Assembly: GCA_009773165.1 (NCBI GenBank) | Contig: WOUZ01000004.1 | Location: forward strand, 224,086 to 288,085 | DNA: 64,000 bases | Source of the DNA: Bacteroidota bacterium | GTDB taxonomy: Bacteria > Bacteroidota > Bacteroidia > Bacteroidales > F082 | Reading direction: 5' to 3' | Shown: positions 51,752 to 62,213 of the stretch, piece after piece | Numbering within the stretch: the first letter of the stretch is position 1 | Layout: every line of letters starts with the position of its first letter | Position numbers and translations under genes: made by a program | The notes under the pieces: generated by a model | The model's input: only the letters and a program-made list of their open reading frames with translations | What the model was told of the DNA's origin: nothing | The model's database searches: none

Positions 51752-52414
51752 TTACTCTTTATTTACCAAAGCCTGATTTAAGAATTGATTAAACTCAACC
51801 ATGTTTTTAAAGGTTTCGATGATAAATATTTGAATATCAGATGTACTCATTTTTTCAGGAGTAAATGGTCTGCTAACAACATAGTGCTTATATTTCAACA
51901 GCTCGATGTCGCCAAAATCTACCGGAAATCCCTTTGGAGCTTTTACCAGTCGTTCATCCATCAGGTCACCAAAGATGTGACGAAAATTCTCATTAAAAAC
52001 AATTGACTTAAATGCAGGTGCGTTAAAATAGATTTCTGTTCGTAAGGCGTGCAGAACTTCCGGTTGGGGAGCATAAATGCCACCTCCAACAAATGATTGG
52101 CCGGGTTCGAAATGAACATAATATCCTGCATTGGATGAGCTTTTGCCACCTTTTACAATAAAGGCCCCCATATTGGTTTTGAATGGCTGTTTGTTTTTCG
52201 AGAAACGGACGTCTCTGTGCTGGCGAAAAATACATTTTTTTGCTTCAGGAGTACCGATTGTTGAATCGAAAACAGATAAATCAGCAATAACGTTTTCTAC
52301 AATGCTTAATAGCTCATTTTTAGCCACTTCAAAGTCGTTGCGGTGTGTATCAAACCAGGCCTTATCATTATTTGCAGACAGGTCGGTCAAAAAATCAATG
52401 ATCCTTTTACTCAT
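51752..52414 (-). CDS. DUF2461 domain-containing protein (TIGR02453-type)
   Basis: LTDLSANNDKAWFDTHRNDFEVAK, FRQHRDVRFSKNKQPFKTNMGAFI, GYYVHFEPGQSFVGGGIYAP. Confidence 0.92.
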   Translation of the reverse strand: MSKRIIDFLTDLSANNDKAWFDTHRNDFEVAKNELLSIVENVIADLSVFDSTIGTPEAKKCIFRQHRDVRFSKNKQPFKTNMGAFIVKGGKSSSNAGYYVHFEPGQSFVGGGIYAPQPEVLHALRTEIYFNAPAFKSIVFNENFRHIFGDLMDERLVKAPKGFPVDFGDIELLKYKHYVVSRPFTPEKMSTSDIQIFIIETFKNMVEFNQFLNQALVNKE

Positions 52415-52477
52415 AATATGAAGTTTGATTGCAAAAATAATCTAAATTCGTTGTGCATTTCAAAACAATGCCCACAC

Positions 52478-53314
52478 ATGAAAAAGTATCTTTCCCTCTT
52501 GTTTTTATTCATTGTATTTTTTGATCAGCACGTGAGTGCTTTTGAAGGCTACAGCACCATTGGAGCGCGCTCGGCAGCATTGGGCAGGGCATCAGTAACA
52601 TTAAGTGATTTCTGGTCAATACATAATAATCCATCCGGAATTGCTTTGCAGTTAAGACCGGCAGCTGGTATTGCTTATGAAAACAGGTATCAGATGAAAG
52701 AATTGAGTTTGAAGAGCGCCGCTTTTGTTCTTCCTGTTAATTTCGGCGTTTTAGGTCTTAGTTTTAATCAATATGGGTACAAAGCCTATAACGAGAATAA
52801 AATTGGGCTGGCATATGCACGGTCATTTGGCCCAATGTTGCGCTTAGGACTGCAATTGGATTACCTTTCAAGTCGTTTTTCGGAAGGTTATGAAGGTAGC
52901 AACCATGTTACTTTTGAATTTGGTGTTCAATCAGATCTTACCGATAAGTTAACTGCTGCTGCTCTCATTTTCAATCCTATAGGAGTTAGAAGGTCCGATT
53001 TGACAAAAGAACGTATACCAGTGGTTATGCGTATTGGCTTAGGCTACCGGTTCACCGAAGAGCTTTCGGCCATTGCAGAAATTGAGAAACAGACAGATTT
53101 TGGTCCTGATGGACGTTTTGGAATTGAATACAAGATCAACGAAAAGTTTTATGCCCGCACGGGTGTTGCTGTAAATCCGGGTCTTTTCACTTTTGGCGCA
53201 GGATGGCATGCCGGCCGGCTTCATATCGATATTGCAGCTGCAATGCATCAGGTGGTTGGAACAACTGCACAGGTAAGTCTCGTCTATCATTTTGGTAAAT
53301 CGATCAACGAATGA
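52478..53314 (+). CDS. PorV/PorQ-like outer membrane protein
   Basis: Signal peptide MKKYLSLLFLFIVFFDQHVSA, then GYSTIGARSAALGRASVTLSDFWSIHNNPSGIA, beta-barrel. Start set at the ATG at 52478. Confidence 0.8.
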   Translation: MKKYLSLLFLFIVFFDQHVSAFEGYSTIGARSAALGRASVTLSDFWSIHNNPSGIALQLRPAAGIAYENRYQMKELSLKSAAFVLPVNFGVLGLSFNQYGYKAYNENKIGLAYARSFGPMLRLGLQLDYLSSRFSEGYEGSNHVTFEFGVQSDLTDKLTAAALIFNPIGVRRSDLTKERIPVVMRIGLGYRFTEELSAIAEIEKQTDFGPDGRFGIEYKINEKFYARTGVAVNPGLFTFGAGWHAGRLHIDIAAAMHQVVGTTAQVSLVYHFGKSINE

Positions 53315-55455
53315 AGGTTTCCCGGTTCAAAATCAGTCTATTATTTTTTTATTTGGTCCTGGTGTTTCAGACAACCTCTTTTGCTCAGGAAACGGATACA
53401 ACTGGTCGTTACCTTACAGAAAAAATTACAGCTCAAATCGAGTCGATCACCGAATCCTTGGATGCAAATCTCGACTTCTCTGACCTCGTAGAATCCTATT
53501 ATTATCATGCGGAGAATAAAATTAACATCAATGGACCAGATGCAGATGAGCTAAGAAACCTCTATCTTATTTCGGATTTCCAGCTTCAGAGTTTGAAAAA
53601 CTACCTGAAAAAGTTTGGGCCACTTATCAGTATCTACGAGCTACCTCTTATTGAAGGCTTTGATGATCAAACTGTTGAATTGCTTACACCTATAATTGAT
53701 GTTAGCAGTCAATCAACATCCGGACGCCTTAAACCGAAACAAATTGCAAAATGGGGACGGCATCAAATCATTACCCGAATGGAGCGCAATTTAAACGAAC
53801 AGATTGGTTATCAGCCTACTGATGACAGCTCGTTGTGGGAAAAACCCAATTCGCGATACCTTGGCTCAAAAGAAAAAATCTACGCAAAGTACGGATTCAA
53901 TTACCGAAACAGGGTCAGAGCAGGCGTCACAATGGATAAAGATGCAGGCGAAGTATTCTTCAAACAAAATGTCAACGACTCACTGCAATCCTTGGTTGGT
54001 AGCAAATTAAAAAACGGCTTTGATTTCCTTTCAGCGCACGCATTTATAGCCGATGTTGGAATTGTAAAAGCAGTTGCTTTAGGCGATTATCATCTCTCAT
54101 TTGGACAAGGAATCACAATGTGGTCAGGACTTTCACATGGTAAATCTACAGTCCCTACACAAGTTATGCGTTACGGAAGAGGCCTCAAACCCAATTCATC
54201 TGTCAACGAAAGTTATTTTCTGAGAGGTGGTGCAGCAACACTCGGATGGAAAGCTTTTGAACTCACTGTTTTCTATTCCAATAAAAAAATCGATGCCAAT
54301 GCAGAGAGCGCTGACACACTATCGAACGACGATTATTATGTTACTAGTTTACAGGAAAGTGGACTTCACCGCACAGTGAGCGAGCTGTCCGATAAAGGTA
54401 CGTTGAGTCAACAGTTGTATGGCGGCCGTTTTGCATACAGAAGCAAAAAATTTGAGATTGGGTACACCATGCATCAAACTATGCTTGGAACCACTTTATT
54501 TCCAAGAACATATCCTTATTCCCAGTTTAGATTTCAATCGGATCGGTTGATGAATCAAGGTATTGACTGGAGATGGGTGAATCCCCATGTAATTTTCTTT
54601 GGTGAACTTGGCATGAGTGATAATGGAGCGATGGCGGGAATAGCAGGTCTTGCTACCCAACCGGCAGGATTTGTATCCTTAACACTCGCCTACCGTCATT
54701 ATGAGAAGGAATACCAAAATCTTTTCAGTAACGCATTTTCTGAAAGCAGCTCAACTGCAAACGAAAGTGGTATATATGCCGGTATTTCAGCCAGTTTGGC
54801 CCCCGGATGGAAGGTTTCAGCCTATGCTGACCAGTTCAAATTCCAATGGTTAAGATTTTCTACCGATGCACCAAGTAACGGTTTCGATTATTTCGTTCAA
54901 TCGGATTACCGAATCAGTCGTAAAGCCGATCTTTATGTGCGTTTCCGAACCAAACAAAAAATGATCAATGACAATAATCCATGGAATGCCATTGATTTTA
55001 TTATCCCTGAAACAAAAAACAGCTACCGTTTTCACATCAATTATACTGTAAGTCCCTCCATTACGTTTAAAAACAGAGCCGAACTTATCAGCTATAAAAA
55101 AGGAAATGAGGAGAATGACTATGGATTTATCATCTATCAAGACATCATATACCGACCTGAAAACAAACCATTTGAGCTCAATTTCCGTTATGCGGTATTC
55201 GATGCAGACAGCTATGATGCACGTCTTTATGCTTATGAAAGTGATGTACTTTACGCCTTTTCGATTCCAGCTTTCTCCGAAAAAGGTAGCAGAGCTTATT
55301 TGCTTTTTAAGCTAAAGGCATTTAAAAATGTTGACTTTTGGGCGCGTGTTGCTCACACCTGGTACGATAACCGCTCAGAGATTGGCAGCGGACTTGATGT
55401 AATTGAAGGCAATAGCAAAACCGACCTGAAAATCCAGGTCAGATGGAAATTTTAA
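53311..55455 (+). CDS. helix-hairpin-helix-containing outer membrane beta-barrel protein
   Basis: Signal peptide. N-terminal HhH-like segment (ININGPDADELRNLYLISDFQLQSLKNYLKKFGPLISIYELPLIEGFDDQTVELLTPII), then a long beta-barrel ending ...LKIQVRWKF. Confidence 0.8.
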   Translation: MKVSRFKISLLFFYLVLVFQTTSFAQETDTTGRYLTEKITAQIESITESLDANLDFSDLVESYYYHAENKININGPDADELRNLYLISDFQLQSLKNYLKKFGPLISIYELPLIEGFDDQTVELLTPIIDVSSQSTSGRLKPKQIAKWGRHQIITRMERNLNEQIGYQPTDDSSLWEKPNSRYLGSKEKIYAKYGFNYRNRVRAGVTMDKDAGEVFFKQNVNDSLQSLVGSKLKNGFDFLSAHAFIADVGIVKAVALGDYHLSFGQGITMWSGLSHGKSTVPTQVMRYGRGLKPNSSVNESYFLRGGAATLGWKAFELTVFYSNKKIDANAESADTLSNDDYYVTSLQESGLHRTVSELSDKGTLSQQLYGGRFAYRSKKFEIGYTMHQTMLGTTLFPRTYPYSQFRFQSDRLMNQGIDWRWVNPHVIFFGELGMSDNGAMAGIAGLATQPAGFVSLTLAYRHYEKEYQNLFSNAFSESSSTANESGIYAGISASLAPGWKVSAYADQFKFQWLRFSTDAPSNGFDYFVQSDYRISRKADLYVRFRTKQKMINDNNPWNAIDFIIPETKNSYRFHINYTVSPSITFKNRAELISYKKGNEENDYGFIIYQDIIYRPENKPFELNFRYAVFDADSYDARLYAYESDVLYAFSIPAFSEKGSRAYLLFKLKAFKNVDFWARVAHTWYDNRSEIGSGLDVIEGNSKTDLKIQVRWKF

Positions 55456-55480
55456 TAAACCACAAGCAAAATAACTACAA

Positions 55481-56746
55481 ATGAATAACCCTTTGAGATC
55501 AAATTACAAAGCACTGACACTTCAACTTCTACTGATTTACATGATGATACTACCAGCTTCCTGCCAAAAGTCGGATCCCGTTCCTTCTATTACTTCTCCG
55601 GTTTACCGGTCTTTTGAAAGCATAAAGGCGTTTAATACAACATGGGATTCGCTCCTGCTCATATCTGATTCAGTGGTCAGAAAACAGCAAATGAGCAACT
55701 TATGGGATTCACTTAAACTAAACAAGCAGCTACCTTTCAGGATCGATGATACCGTTGTATTCATGTATAACGGAACTTCGCAGCCATTATGGGCAGGCGA
55801 CTTCAATGGCTGGGGATCAGAAACACTCAACTGGTCGGGTAAACAATTGGGTAAAAGTCCTTATTGGTGGCTCAAAAAACATTTTCCTGATGATGCCCGT
55901 TTGGATTACAAACTGGTTTTGGGAAGTAACTGGATACTTGACCCTTCAAATAATGAAGTTCAGTACAGTGGTTTTGGGCCAAACTCCGTTTTGAAAATGC
56001 CCAAATGGATTTTTCCGGAGGAAACCATCAGGCAGGAAGGTGTACTGAAAGGTACATTGTCTGAAAATCAACAGATTCAAAGCAATTCATCAAATTTAAA
56101 TTACAAAGTCAATTATCGGGTATATCTGCCATATAACTATGCCAGTGTTGCCAATTGTCCTGTAATTTATGTTACAGACGGGCATGAATATTCCGATGAC
56201 AGGCTTGGTGCAATGTTGATTGTTCTTGACAATTTAATTTTTACCGGAAAAATTGAACCTGTCATTGCAGTTTTTATCGATCCCCGCGACCCGGTGTCAG
56301 GAACAAACCGCAGGATGAGCGAATACAGGGCTAATCTAAAATTTGCAAATTTTGTGTCAGATGAACTTGTGCCACAAATAGATATGACCTTTAAAACCAA
56401 CCCTGATGCATCTAAGCGTGCAATACTAGGAACTTCACTAGGAGGATGGAATTCAGCGTTTTTTGGATTAACCCGATCGGATAAATTTCAACTGATAGGA
56501 ATACATTCCCCTGCTTTTGATGAGGCAATCCTTCGAAATTTCCAAAGTGCTGACAAACTCCCGCTAAAGGTATACATGAGTACCGGGACAATCTTTGATA
56601 CGCAAGCAAGGGCGCGTCAGATGCGGGACATTTTAACTGGAAAAGCCTATCCACTGAAGTATAAAGAAGTGAATGAAGGCCATTCGTGGGGCAACTGGAG
56701 AGCATTAATTGACGAACCTCTTCTTTTTTTTTACGGCACCAATTAA
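55481..56746 (+). CDS. putative esterase (enterochelin esterase-like alpha/beta hydrolase) with N-terminal CBM48-like region, lipoprotein
   Basis: Lipobox-like LPASC, PLWAGDFNGWG, VIYVTDGHEYSDD, ILGTSLGGWNSAFFG, VNEGHSWGNWRALID. Confidence 0.85.
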   Translation: MNNPLRSNYKALTLQLLLIYMMILPASCQKSDPVPSITSPVYRSFESIKAFNTTWDSLLLISDSVVRKQQMSNLWDSLKLNKQLPFRIDDTVVFMYNGTSQPLWAGDFNGWGSETLNWSGKQLGKSPYWWLKKHFPDDARLDYKLVLGSNWILDPSNNEVQYSGFGPNSVLKMPKWIFPEETIRQEGVLKGTLSENQQIQSNSSNLNYKVNYRVYLPYNYASVANCPVIYVTDGHEYSDDRLGAMLIVLDNLIFTGKIEPVIAVFIDPRDPVSGTNRRMSEYRANLKFANFVSDELVPQIDMTFKTNPDASKRAILGTSLGGWNSAFFGLTRSDKFQLIGIHSPAFDEAILRNFQSADKLPLKVYMSTGTIFDTQARARQMRDILTGKAYPLKYKEVNEGHSWGNWRALIDEPLLFFYGTN

Positions 56747-56795
56747 CTGACATAAAGCAATTTACACATTTTTAAACCATATTTCAAGTGATTCG

Positions 56796-57599
56796 ATGAA
56801 ACGGTACCTCATAATTAAGAACCATCTTGCGTATTCAGGATTTATGGTTGCCGGTGCATTATTTTTACTGTTTCTTGCAGCACCATTAGGGAATCTCTTA
56901 TTGTCAACCTCGATTCCCAGACTGTTCGAAACCCTTGAAGATGAGCAGGTAAACAAAAGTATCGTCCTTTCACTTAGCATGGCAGCTGTTGCAACCTTAG
57001 CCTCGGCACTTCTGATTATTCCCTTTGCATGGCTGATGGTTCGGCAGACAAGCCGTTGGAAGCATATCATATCCGGCTTGATTGACCTACCCATGATGAT
57101 ACCCCATTCGGCAGCAGGAATTGCATTGCTGGGTGTTGTCAACCGCGAAAGTTTTGTTGGGAAAATAGCTTCCGGATTTGGCCTTGATTTTGTTGACCGA
57201 CCGGCAGGGATAGCTATTGCAATGGCATTTGTGAGTGTACCCTATCTTTACAACGCAGCCTATCATGCCTTTTCTTCTGTTCCTCGTAAGATGGAGTTAG
57301 CTGCAGCCAATTTAGGTGCAAAGCCCTCAAAAGTATTTTTCAGCATAAGTCTACCCCTTTCCCGAAAAGGGATCCTGAATGGCATGGTAATGATGTTTGC
57401 ACGGGGCATGAGTGAATTTGGCGCTGTTATCATTCTGGCATACAACCCTTTCACAACACCAGTGTTAATTTTTGACCGGTTCAACGCTTTTGGACTTCGA
57501 AACGCACAAGCTATTTCAGCCTTGTTTATTCTGATAAGTCTGACGGTTTTTATACTACTTCGGATACTTTCAAAACCAGAGGAAGATGTTAGAAATTAA
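56796..57599 (+). CDS. ABC transporter permease, molybdate/tungstate/sulfate type
   Basis: LPMMIPHSAAGIALLGV, ELAAANLGAKPSKVFFSISLPLSRKGILNGMVMMFARGMSEFGAV (EAA-like loop). Confidence 0.88.
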   Translation: MKRYLIIKNHLAYSGFMVAGALFLLFLAAPLGNLLLSTSIPRLFETLEDEQVNKSIVLSLSMAAVATLASALLIIPFAWLMVRQTSRWKHIISGLIDLPMMIPHSAAGIALLGVVNRESFVGKIASGFGLDFVDRPAGIAIAMAFVSVPYLYNAAYHAFSSVPRKMELAAANLGAKPSKVFFSISLPLSRKGILNGMVMMFARGMSEFGAVIILAYNPFTTPVLIFDRFNAFGLRNAQAISALFILISLTVFILLRILSKPEEDVRN

Positions 57600-58641
57600 A
57601 GCTATTGAAAAACATTTTTCAGGTTTCTCGCTTGGCCCTGTTCAATTGCGAATAGGTAAGGGAGAGCATTATGTGTTGCTGGGTCCAAGTGGATCAGGGA
57701 AATCGCTGTTACTTGAACTTATTGCAGGATTTCAGTTTCCTGACAAAGGTGAGATTATACTTAACGGAAAGGATATCACGCATTTACAGGCTCATAAGCG
57801 TTCAATGGCTTTTGTTTTTCAAAAACCAGCCTTGTTTCCACATCTTACAAATTTTGATAATATCGCCTATTCACTTCATCTGCAACGAATTAACAAATCC
57901 GAAGTTCGAAAAATTGTTCTTGAGTTAAGCGAAAGGTTTCATATTGATCATCTTCTTGATGATAAACCGGCGCGGCTTTCGGGTGGTGAAGCACAGCGGG
58001 TGTCGCTGGCAAGAGCTTTGGCGATGCGGCCAGCTTTTTTACTGCTCGATGAGCCGCTCTCATCACTCGATGTGCAACTTAAAAAGGAACTAAGGCAATA
58101 CCTGATCGATTTAAACCATCAAGGTCTTACAATGCTACATGTCACGCATGATTTTGAAGAAGCAATCAGGTTTGCTGATGCCTCATCAATAATTTTTGAA
58201 GGTAAAATAATTCAGTCGGGCAAACCTTCCGAACTCTACAAAACGCCTGCAAACTCTTTTGTAGCTGAAATGGCAGGACATAAAAACTTTTTTACCGGCA
58301 AGCTTTTACCTTCAAAAAATGATGAATTACGTACAGCTGATTTAGGAGGTGTTCTGATAAAACTCTACAGCGATTCTGCAGCTGAGGGAGGCATTTTTGT
58401 TGTTGATGAGCATCAGATTATCTTACAGACAGAAGCTTCAGTTACAAGTGCGCAGAACATCTTTAAAGGGATAGTGCAGCAAGTTACCTATCTTCAGAAA
58501 GGAGTTGAAGTGGAATTAAATATTGGCATTCAGTTGTTTACATATATTACCCGCGATTCAGCCAAAAAGTTAAATTTAGTACCAGGACAAGAAATCTTTG
58601 CTTCTTTCAAAGCATCAGCAGTGAGATTCCTCGAACATTGA
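57586..58641 (+). CDS. ABC transporter ATP-binding protein, ModC/WtpC-like
   Basis: LLGPSGSGKSLLLELIAGF, LSGGEAQRVSLARALAMRPAFLLLDEPLSSLD, C-terminal TOBE-like region. Confidence 0.93.
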   Translation: MLEIKAIEKHFSGFSLGPVQLRIGKGEHYVLLGPSGSGKSLLLELIAGFQFPDKGEIILNGKDITHLQAHKRSMAFVFQKPALFPHLTNFDNIAYSLHLQRINKSEVRKIVLELSERFHIDHLLDDKPARLSGGEAQRVSLARALAMRPAFLLLDEPLSSLDVQLKKELRQYLIDLNHQGLTMLHVTHDFEEAIRFADASSIIFEGKIIQSGKPSELYKTPANSFVAEMAGHKNFFTGKLLPSKNDELRTADLGGVLIKLYSDSAAEGGIFVVDEHQIILQTEASVTSAQNIFKGIVQQVTYLQKGVEVELNIGIQLFTYITRDSAKKLNLVPGQEIFASFKASAVRFLEH

Positions 58642-58703
58642 TGAGTGAATGTAGAAAATGTTTAATTTTGACCTAAATTAACACGTTATAAATCACAGAT
58701 TAT

Positions 58704-59141
58704 ATGTATACTGCACTATTAAAAAGTCACTCGGGTCTTCGCTGGGTGTTGCTCTTCAGCTTCATCAGCTCGATCATCATTTTATTTCGCGCCTCAAAAA
58801 AGGGAACCAGTATTAAAGCCGTTAAGCCTTATGTTTTAATAACACTTATCGTTACGCATGTTCAATTTATTATAGGTTTGGCGCTTTATTTCACCAGTCC
58901 GAAAGTTATTTTTGCCGGCACTGCCATGAAAGACAGCGTTCAGCGTTTCTTTCTCGTTGAGCACATCAGCCTGATGTTGATTGCTATAATCCTTGTTACG
59001 ATTGGTTACAGCAAATGGAAAAAAGCAACTCAGGCGTCAAAAGCAATGAAAAGTCTGTTCAATTATTACCTCATAGCCCTGATATTGATTCTTGTTTCGA
59101 TACCATGGCCTTTTAGAATTGCAGGTTCGGCCTGGTTTTAA
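58704..59141 (+). CDS. conserved membrane protein, 4 TM
   Basis: Four hydrophobic segments, conserved-looking MYTALLKSHSGLRWVLL start. Confidence 0.7.
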   Translation: MYTALLKSHSGLRWVLLFSFISSIIILFRASKKGTSIKAVKPYVLITLIVTHVQFIIGLALYFTSPKVIFAGTAMKDSVQRFFLVEHISLMLIAIILVTIGYSKWKKATQASKAMKSLFNYYLIALILILVSIPWPFRIAGSAWF

Positions 59142-59179
59142 GTTTTTAACGCAACTATTTTTCAAACAACAAATACACT

Positions 59180-59464
59180 ATGGAACAGCATTATGGTTTT
59201 TTAAAAAACATGTTGATTCTTATCACCATTGGCATCTGGGTTATTGTGCTCCAAAATGCAGGACTTTTACCTCAGTTGAGGCCAACAAAAATCTCCGCTG
59301 ATCAGCCTATTGCGATCAAAGGATTGGTGGAAGTTGAAAATACTGTATTTATCAAAGGGCAGGTTGACGCCAACCTTGAAAGCATTAACGGTCACAACAA
59401 GTTTTACAAAGATCCGCGTACCGGCGATTATTACGTAATTCCGGTGACTGATCCTTATGAATAG
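59180..59464 (+). CDS. small hypothetical protein with N-terminal membrane segment
   Basis: 94-aa ORF in the intergenic position with an N-terminal TM helix. Overlaps the start of the next gene. Confidence 0.65.
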   Translation: MEQHYGFLKNMLILITIGIWVIVLQNAGLLPQLRPTKISADQPIAIKGLVEVENTVFIKGQVDANLESINGHNKFYKDPRTGDYYVIPVTDPYE

Positions 59465-61256
59465 CCTTAAACGATATCTTTTTTTCTTTCTTTTTGTTTC
59501 TGGTATTTTATTGCCAGAAGCAAAAGGAGAGGTTAGTGCCAGGAAAACTGACAGCTTGATTTCACAACTTTCAGGCATGGAAGATGGTGAGAAAAAGATT
59601 CAGTTGCTCAATGAACTGGCATTACTTTATCGCGAGTCGGATCCCGACAAAGCACTGATATACAGCCGTCAGGCTTTATCAATGGCAACACAGTTGCAAT
59701 CCATTTCTTCCTGCGCTGTCACCAACAAAATGATGGGTGAGATTTTTGAGATCAAACACAATTATCAGCCATCGATCAATTATTATCTCATCAGCATCAA
59801 ACATTATAAGACCCTTGGTGACAAAAATGAGCTGGCTTTGCTTTACAACAAACTTGGGCATATTTACATCACCAACCATTACGATTATGATCAGGGGATG
59901 GTTTATTTTAATCAAGCGCTTGAGAACGCCGAAAGTGTTGGAAACAGCAAGGAGATGGCAACTTCCTACAATTCGATAGGTGGGATTTATTACTACCAAA
60001 ACGACCTCGACAAGGCAAATATTTATTTCCGGGATGCACTGAAAATTCGTGAGGAGATAGGTGACGAAAGTGGAATCGCCGCCTCTTTAAATAATATTGG
60101 TGAAATCCACCGGCTAAAAGGCGATTTCAATAAGGCGTTGGATTTTTATAATCAGGCCATAAAAATTAATGAAACTATCCGCCATAAACACTATCTATCA
60201 ATCAATTATCTCAACATGGGATTGATTTTCTCGACAAAAGGTGATCCTGTTAAAGCAAAAAACTATTTCCTGAAAAGCATTGATTTAAACATACAGAGTC
60301 GTGACACAGCTTCCGTAATAAGCGGAATGATCGAATTAGGAAAGCACTACAACAAGCAGCTTGATTTTGACGCTTCATTGCAAACTTTTGCTGAGGCTTT
60401 GGAACTAGCTATAAAATACAACGATTTGAATGGGCAAAAAGATGCGAGCTACGGCCTGAGTATTGCCTACGATGGCAAAGGAGACACCCGAAAAGCCTTT
60501 GAAAAGTTTAAACAATATAATGCTTTACACGACTCGCTTTTTGCCAAAACGAAAGCCGATCAATTGGATGAATTGCACTCGCGTTTTGCACTTAACCTCA
60601 AGGAGAAGGAAATTGAACTGAAAAACAATGAAATTGCCTTATTGCAACGCGAGCAGAAGATATTCCATTTCAGACAGTTACTCTTGTTTTTGTCGTTATT
60701 TCTTGTAATAATAATCACCATTCTGGTGTACTCAAACCTTCAGTCGAAACATAAGAAAAACAAGCTTTTAATGGAGCAGGAAGCCGCTCTTAGTAAGGCG
60801 AAACATGAGCTCATGGAGATAGAATTAAAAAACAAAACCCATGATTTGACGAATGTTGCCCTGCATCTTGTTGAAAAGAACAAGTTCCTTCACGAGTTGA
60901 AATCTGAATTGAAGAGTTTACGCAATGCACCTGTGGAACAGCGCGAAGAACGCATCAAAGAGTTGGCAATCAACGTGCAACAAAATATCAATTTACAAAA
61001 GGATCTCGACGATTTTCAATCACATATCAACGAGGTGAACACAGCTTTTTACAGGAAACTGAAAGCCCGTTTTCCAGGACTGACAAAAAATGAGGAGCAT
61101 TTGTGTGCGATGCTTCGCCTTAATTTATCGTCGAAAGAAATTGCTGCATTGAATAATATCTCGCTTCGGGCTGTTGAAATGGGTCGCTACCGGCTTCGTA
61201 AAAAATTCGATATCCCTACCACCTACTCCATTTCCGATTTTCTGCAGGAACTATAA
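59457..61256 (+). CDS. TPR-containing membrane regulator with C-terminal LuxR-like HTH
   Basis: Signal/TM, multiple TPRs (ATSYNSIGGIYYYQNDLDKANIYFRDALKIREEIGDESG...), one TM (LLLFLSLFLVIIITILVYS), coiled coil, then LTKNEEHLCAMLRLNLSSKEIAALNNISLRAVEMGRYRLRKKF. Confidence 0.9.
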   Translation: MNSLKRYLFFFLFVSGILLPEAKGEVSARKTDSLISQLSGMEDGEKKIQLLNELALLYRESDPDKALIYSRQALSMATQLQSISSCAVTNKMMGEIFEIKHNYQPSINYYLISIKHYKTLGDKNELALLYNKLGHIYITNHYDYDQGMVYFNQALENAESVGNSKEMATSYNSIGGIYYYQNDLDKANIYFRDALKIREEIGDESGIAASLNNIGEIHRLKGDFNKALDFYNQAIKINETIRHKHYLSINYLNMGLIFSTKGDPVKAKNYFLKSIDLNIQSRDTASVISGMIELGKHYNKQLDFDASLQTFAEALELAIKYNDLNGQKDASYGLSIAYDGKGDTRKAFEKFKQYNALHDSLFAKTKADQLDELHSRFALNLKEKEIELKNNEIALLQREQKIFHFRQLLLFLSLFLVIIITILVYSNLQSKHKKNKLLMEQEAALSKAKHELMEIELKNKTHDLTNVALHLVEKNKFLHELKSELKSLRNAPVEQREERIKELAINVQQNINLQKDLDDFQSHINEVNTAFYRKLKARFPGLTKNEEHLCAMLRLNLSSKEIAALNNISLRAVEMGRYRLRKKFDIPTTYSISDFLQEL

Positions 61257-61280
61257 AAAAGCAGGCCTAAACCTGCTTTC
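61257..61280. terminator. intrinsic terminator between convergent genes
   Basis: AAAAGCAGGcctaaaCCTGCTTTC hairpin. Confidence 0.7.
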
Positions 61281-61303
61281 CTATGTATCACCAGCGTTTG
61301 TGA

Positions 61304-62014
61304 TCAGGCAATATTGGTATAAACAGCCTGAACATCATCATCTTCCTCAATTTTATCCAGCATCTTCTCGATGTCAACTTTTTGATCATCAGAAAAATTT
61401 ACCGGACTATTTGGGAAACGCTGAAGACCTGATTTTACGATCTCCAGACCTTTTTCTTCGATAGCTGAATGCAACAACCCATAATTGGCATAATCGGCAT
61501 AAAGGAAAATGATATCTTCAACAAGTTCTATCTCTTCGAGGCCGCCGTCAATCAATTCAAGCTCAAGCTCTTCCACATCGACACCATCTTTGGCTTTGCA
61601 TTCAAACACAGCTTTGCGCGAAAACATAAACTCCAATGAACCAATAGGCACAAAAGAACCACCTGATTTATTGAAATACGATTTAACGTTGGCAACAGTA
61701 CGGGTTGTGTTATCGGTAGCGCATTCGACATACACCAACACTCCATGAGGACCTTTACCTTCGTATACCACCTCCACCATTGTCTCGGCATCCTTTCCGG
61801 CGGCTCTTTTGATCGCATTGTCAATGTTTTCCTTAGGCATATTTTCAGCCTTGGCATTTAATATTGCATTGCGTAATCGGGGATTCATTTCCGGATCAGG
61901 GCCACCTTCTTTTGCTGCAATCATAATCAGTTTTCCCAGTTTCGGGAACACCTTCGACATTTTGTCCCAACGTTTTTCTTTCGCCGCGCGGCGATATTCA
62001 AATGCTCTGCCCAT
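61304..62014 (-). CDS. YebC/PmpR-family DNA-binding regulator
   Basis: [51 protein letters not shown] and [16 protein letters not shown]. Confidence 0.95.
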   Translation of the reverse strand: MGRAFEYRRAAKEKRWDKMSKVFPKLGKLIMIAAKEGGPDPEMNPRLRNAILNAKAENMPKENIDNAIKRAAGKDAETMVEVVYEGKGPHGVLVYVECATDNTTRTVANVKSYFNKSGGSFVPIGSLEFMFSRKAVFECKAKDGVDVEELELELIDGGLEEIELVEDIIFLYADYANYGLLHSAIEEKGLEIVKSGLQRFPNSPVNFSDDQKVDIEKMLDKIEEDDDVQAVYTNIA

Positions 62015-62213
62015 ACAATGATCTATTTCCTGTCAATTAAAAATGATTCTGTAAAAATAAGTTTGCAAATTTACACAAAGCCACTGTTATATCATAACCT
62101 GAGTGAAAAATCTCATCATATAAATCATTCTTACGCAAATGAGGACACAAAAGCTTGTGCTTAAGACCTGAAAATTGCATCTTTGCATACCTAATATTCT
62201 AACCCTCCAAATT

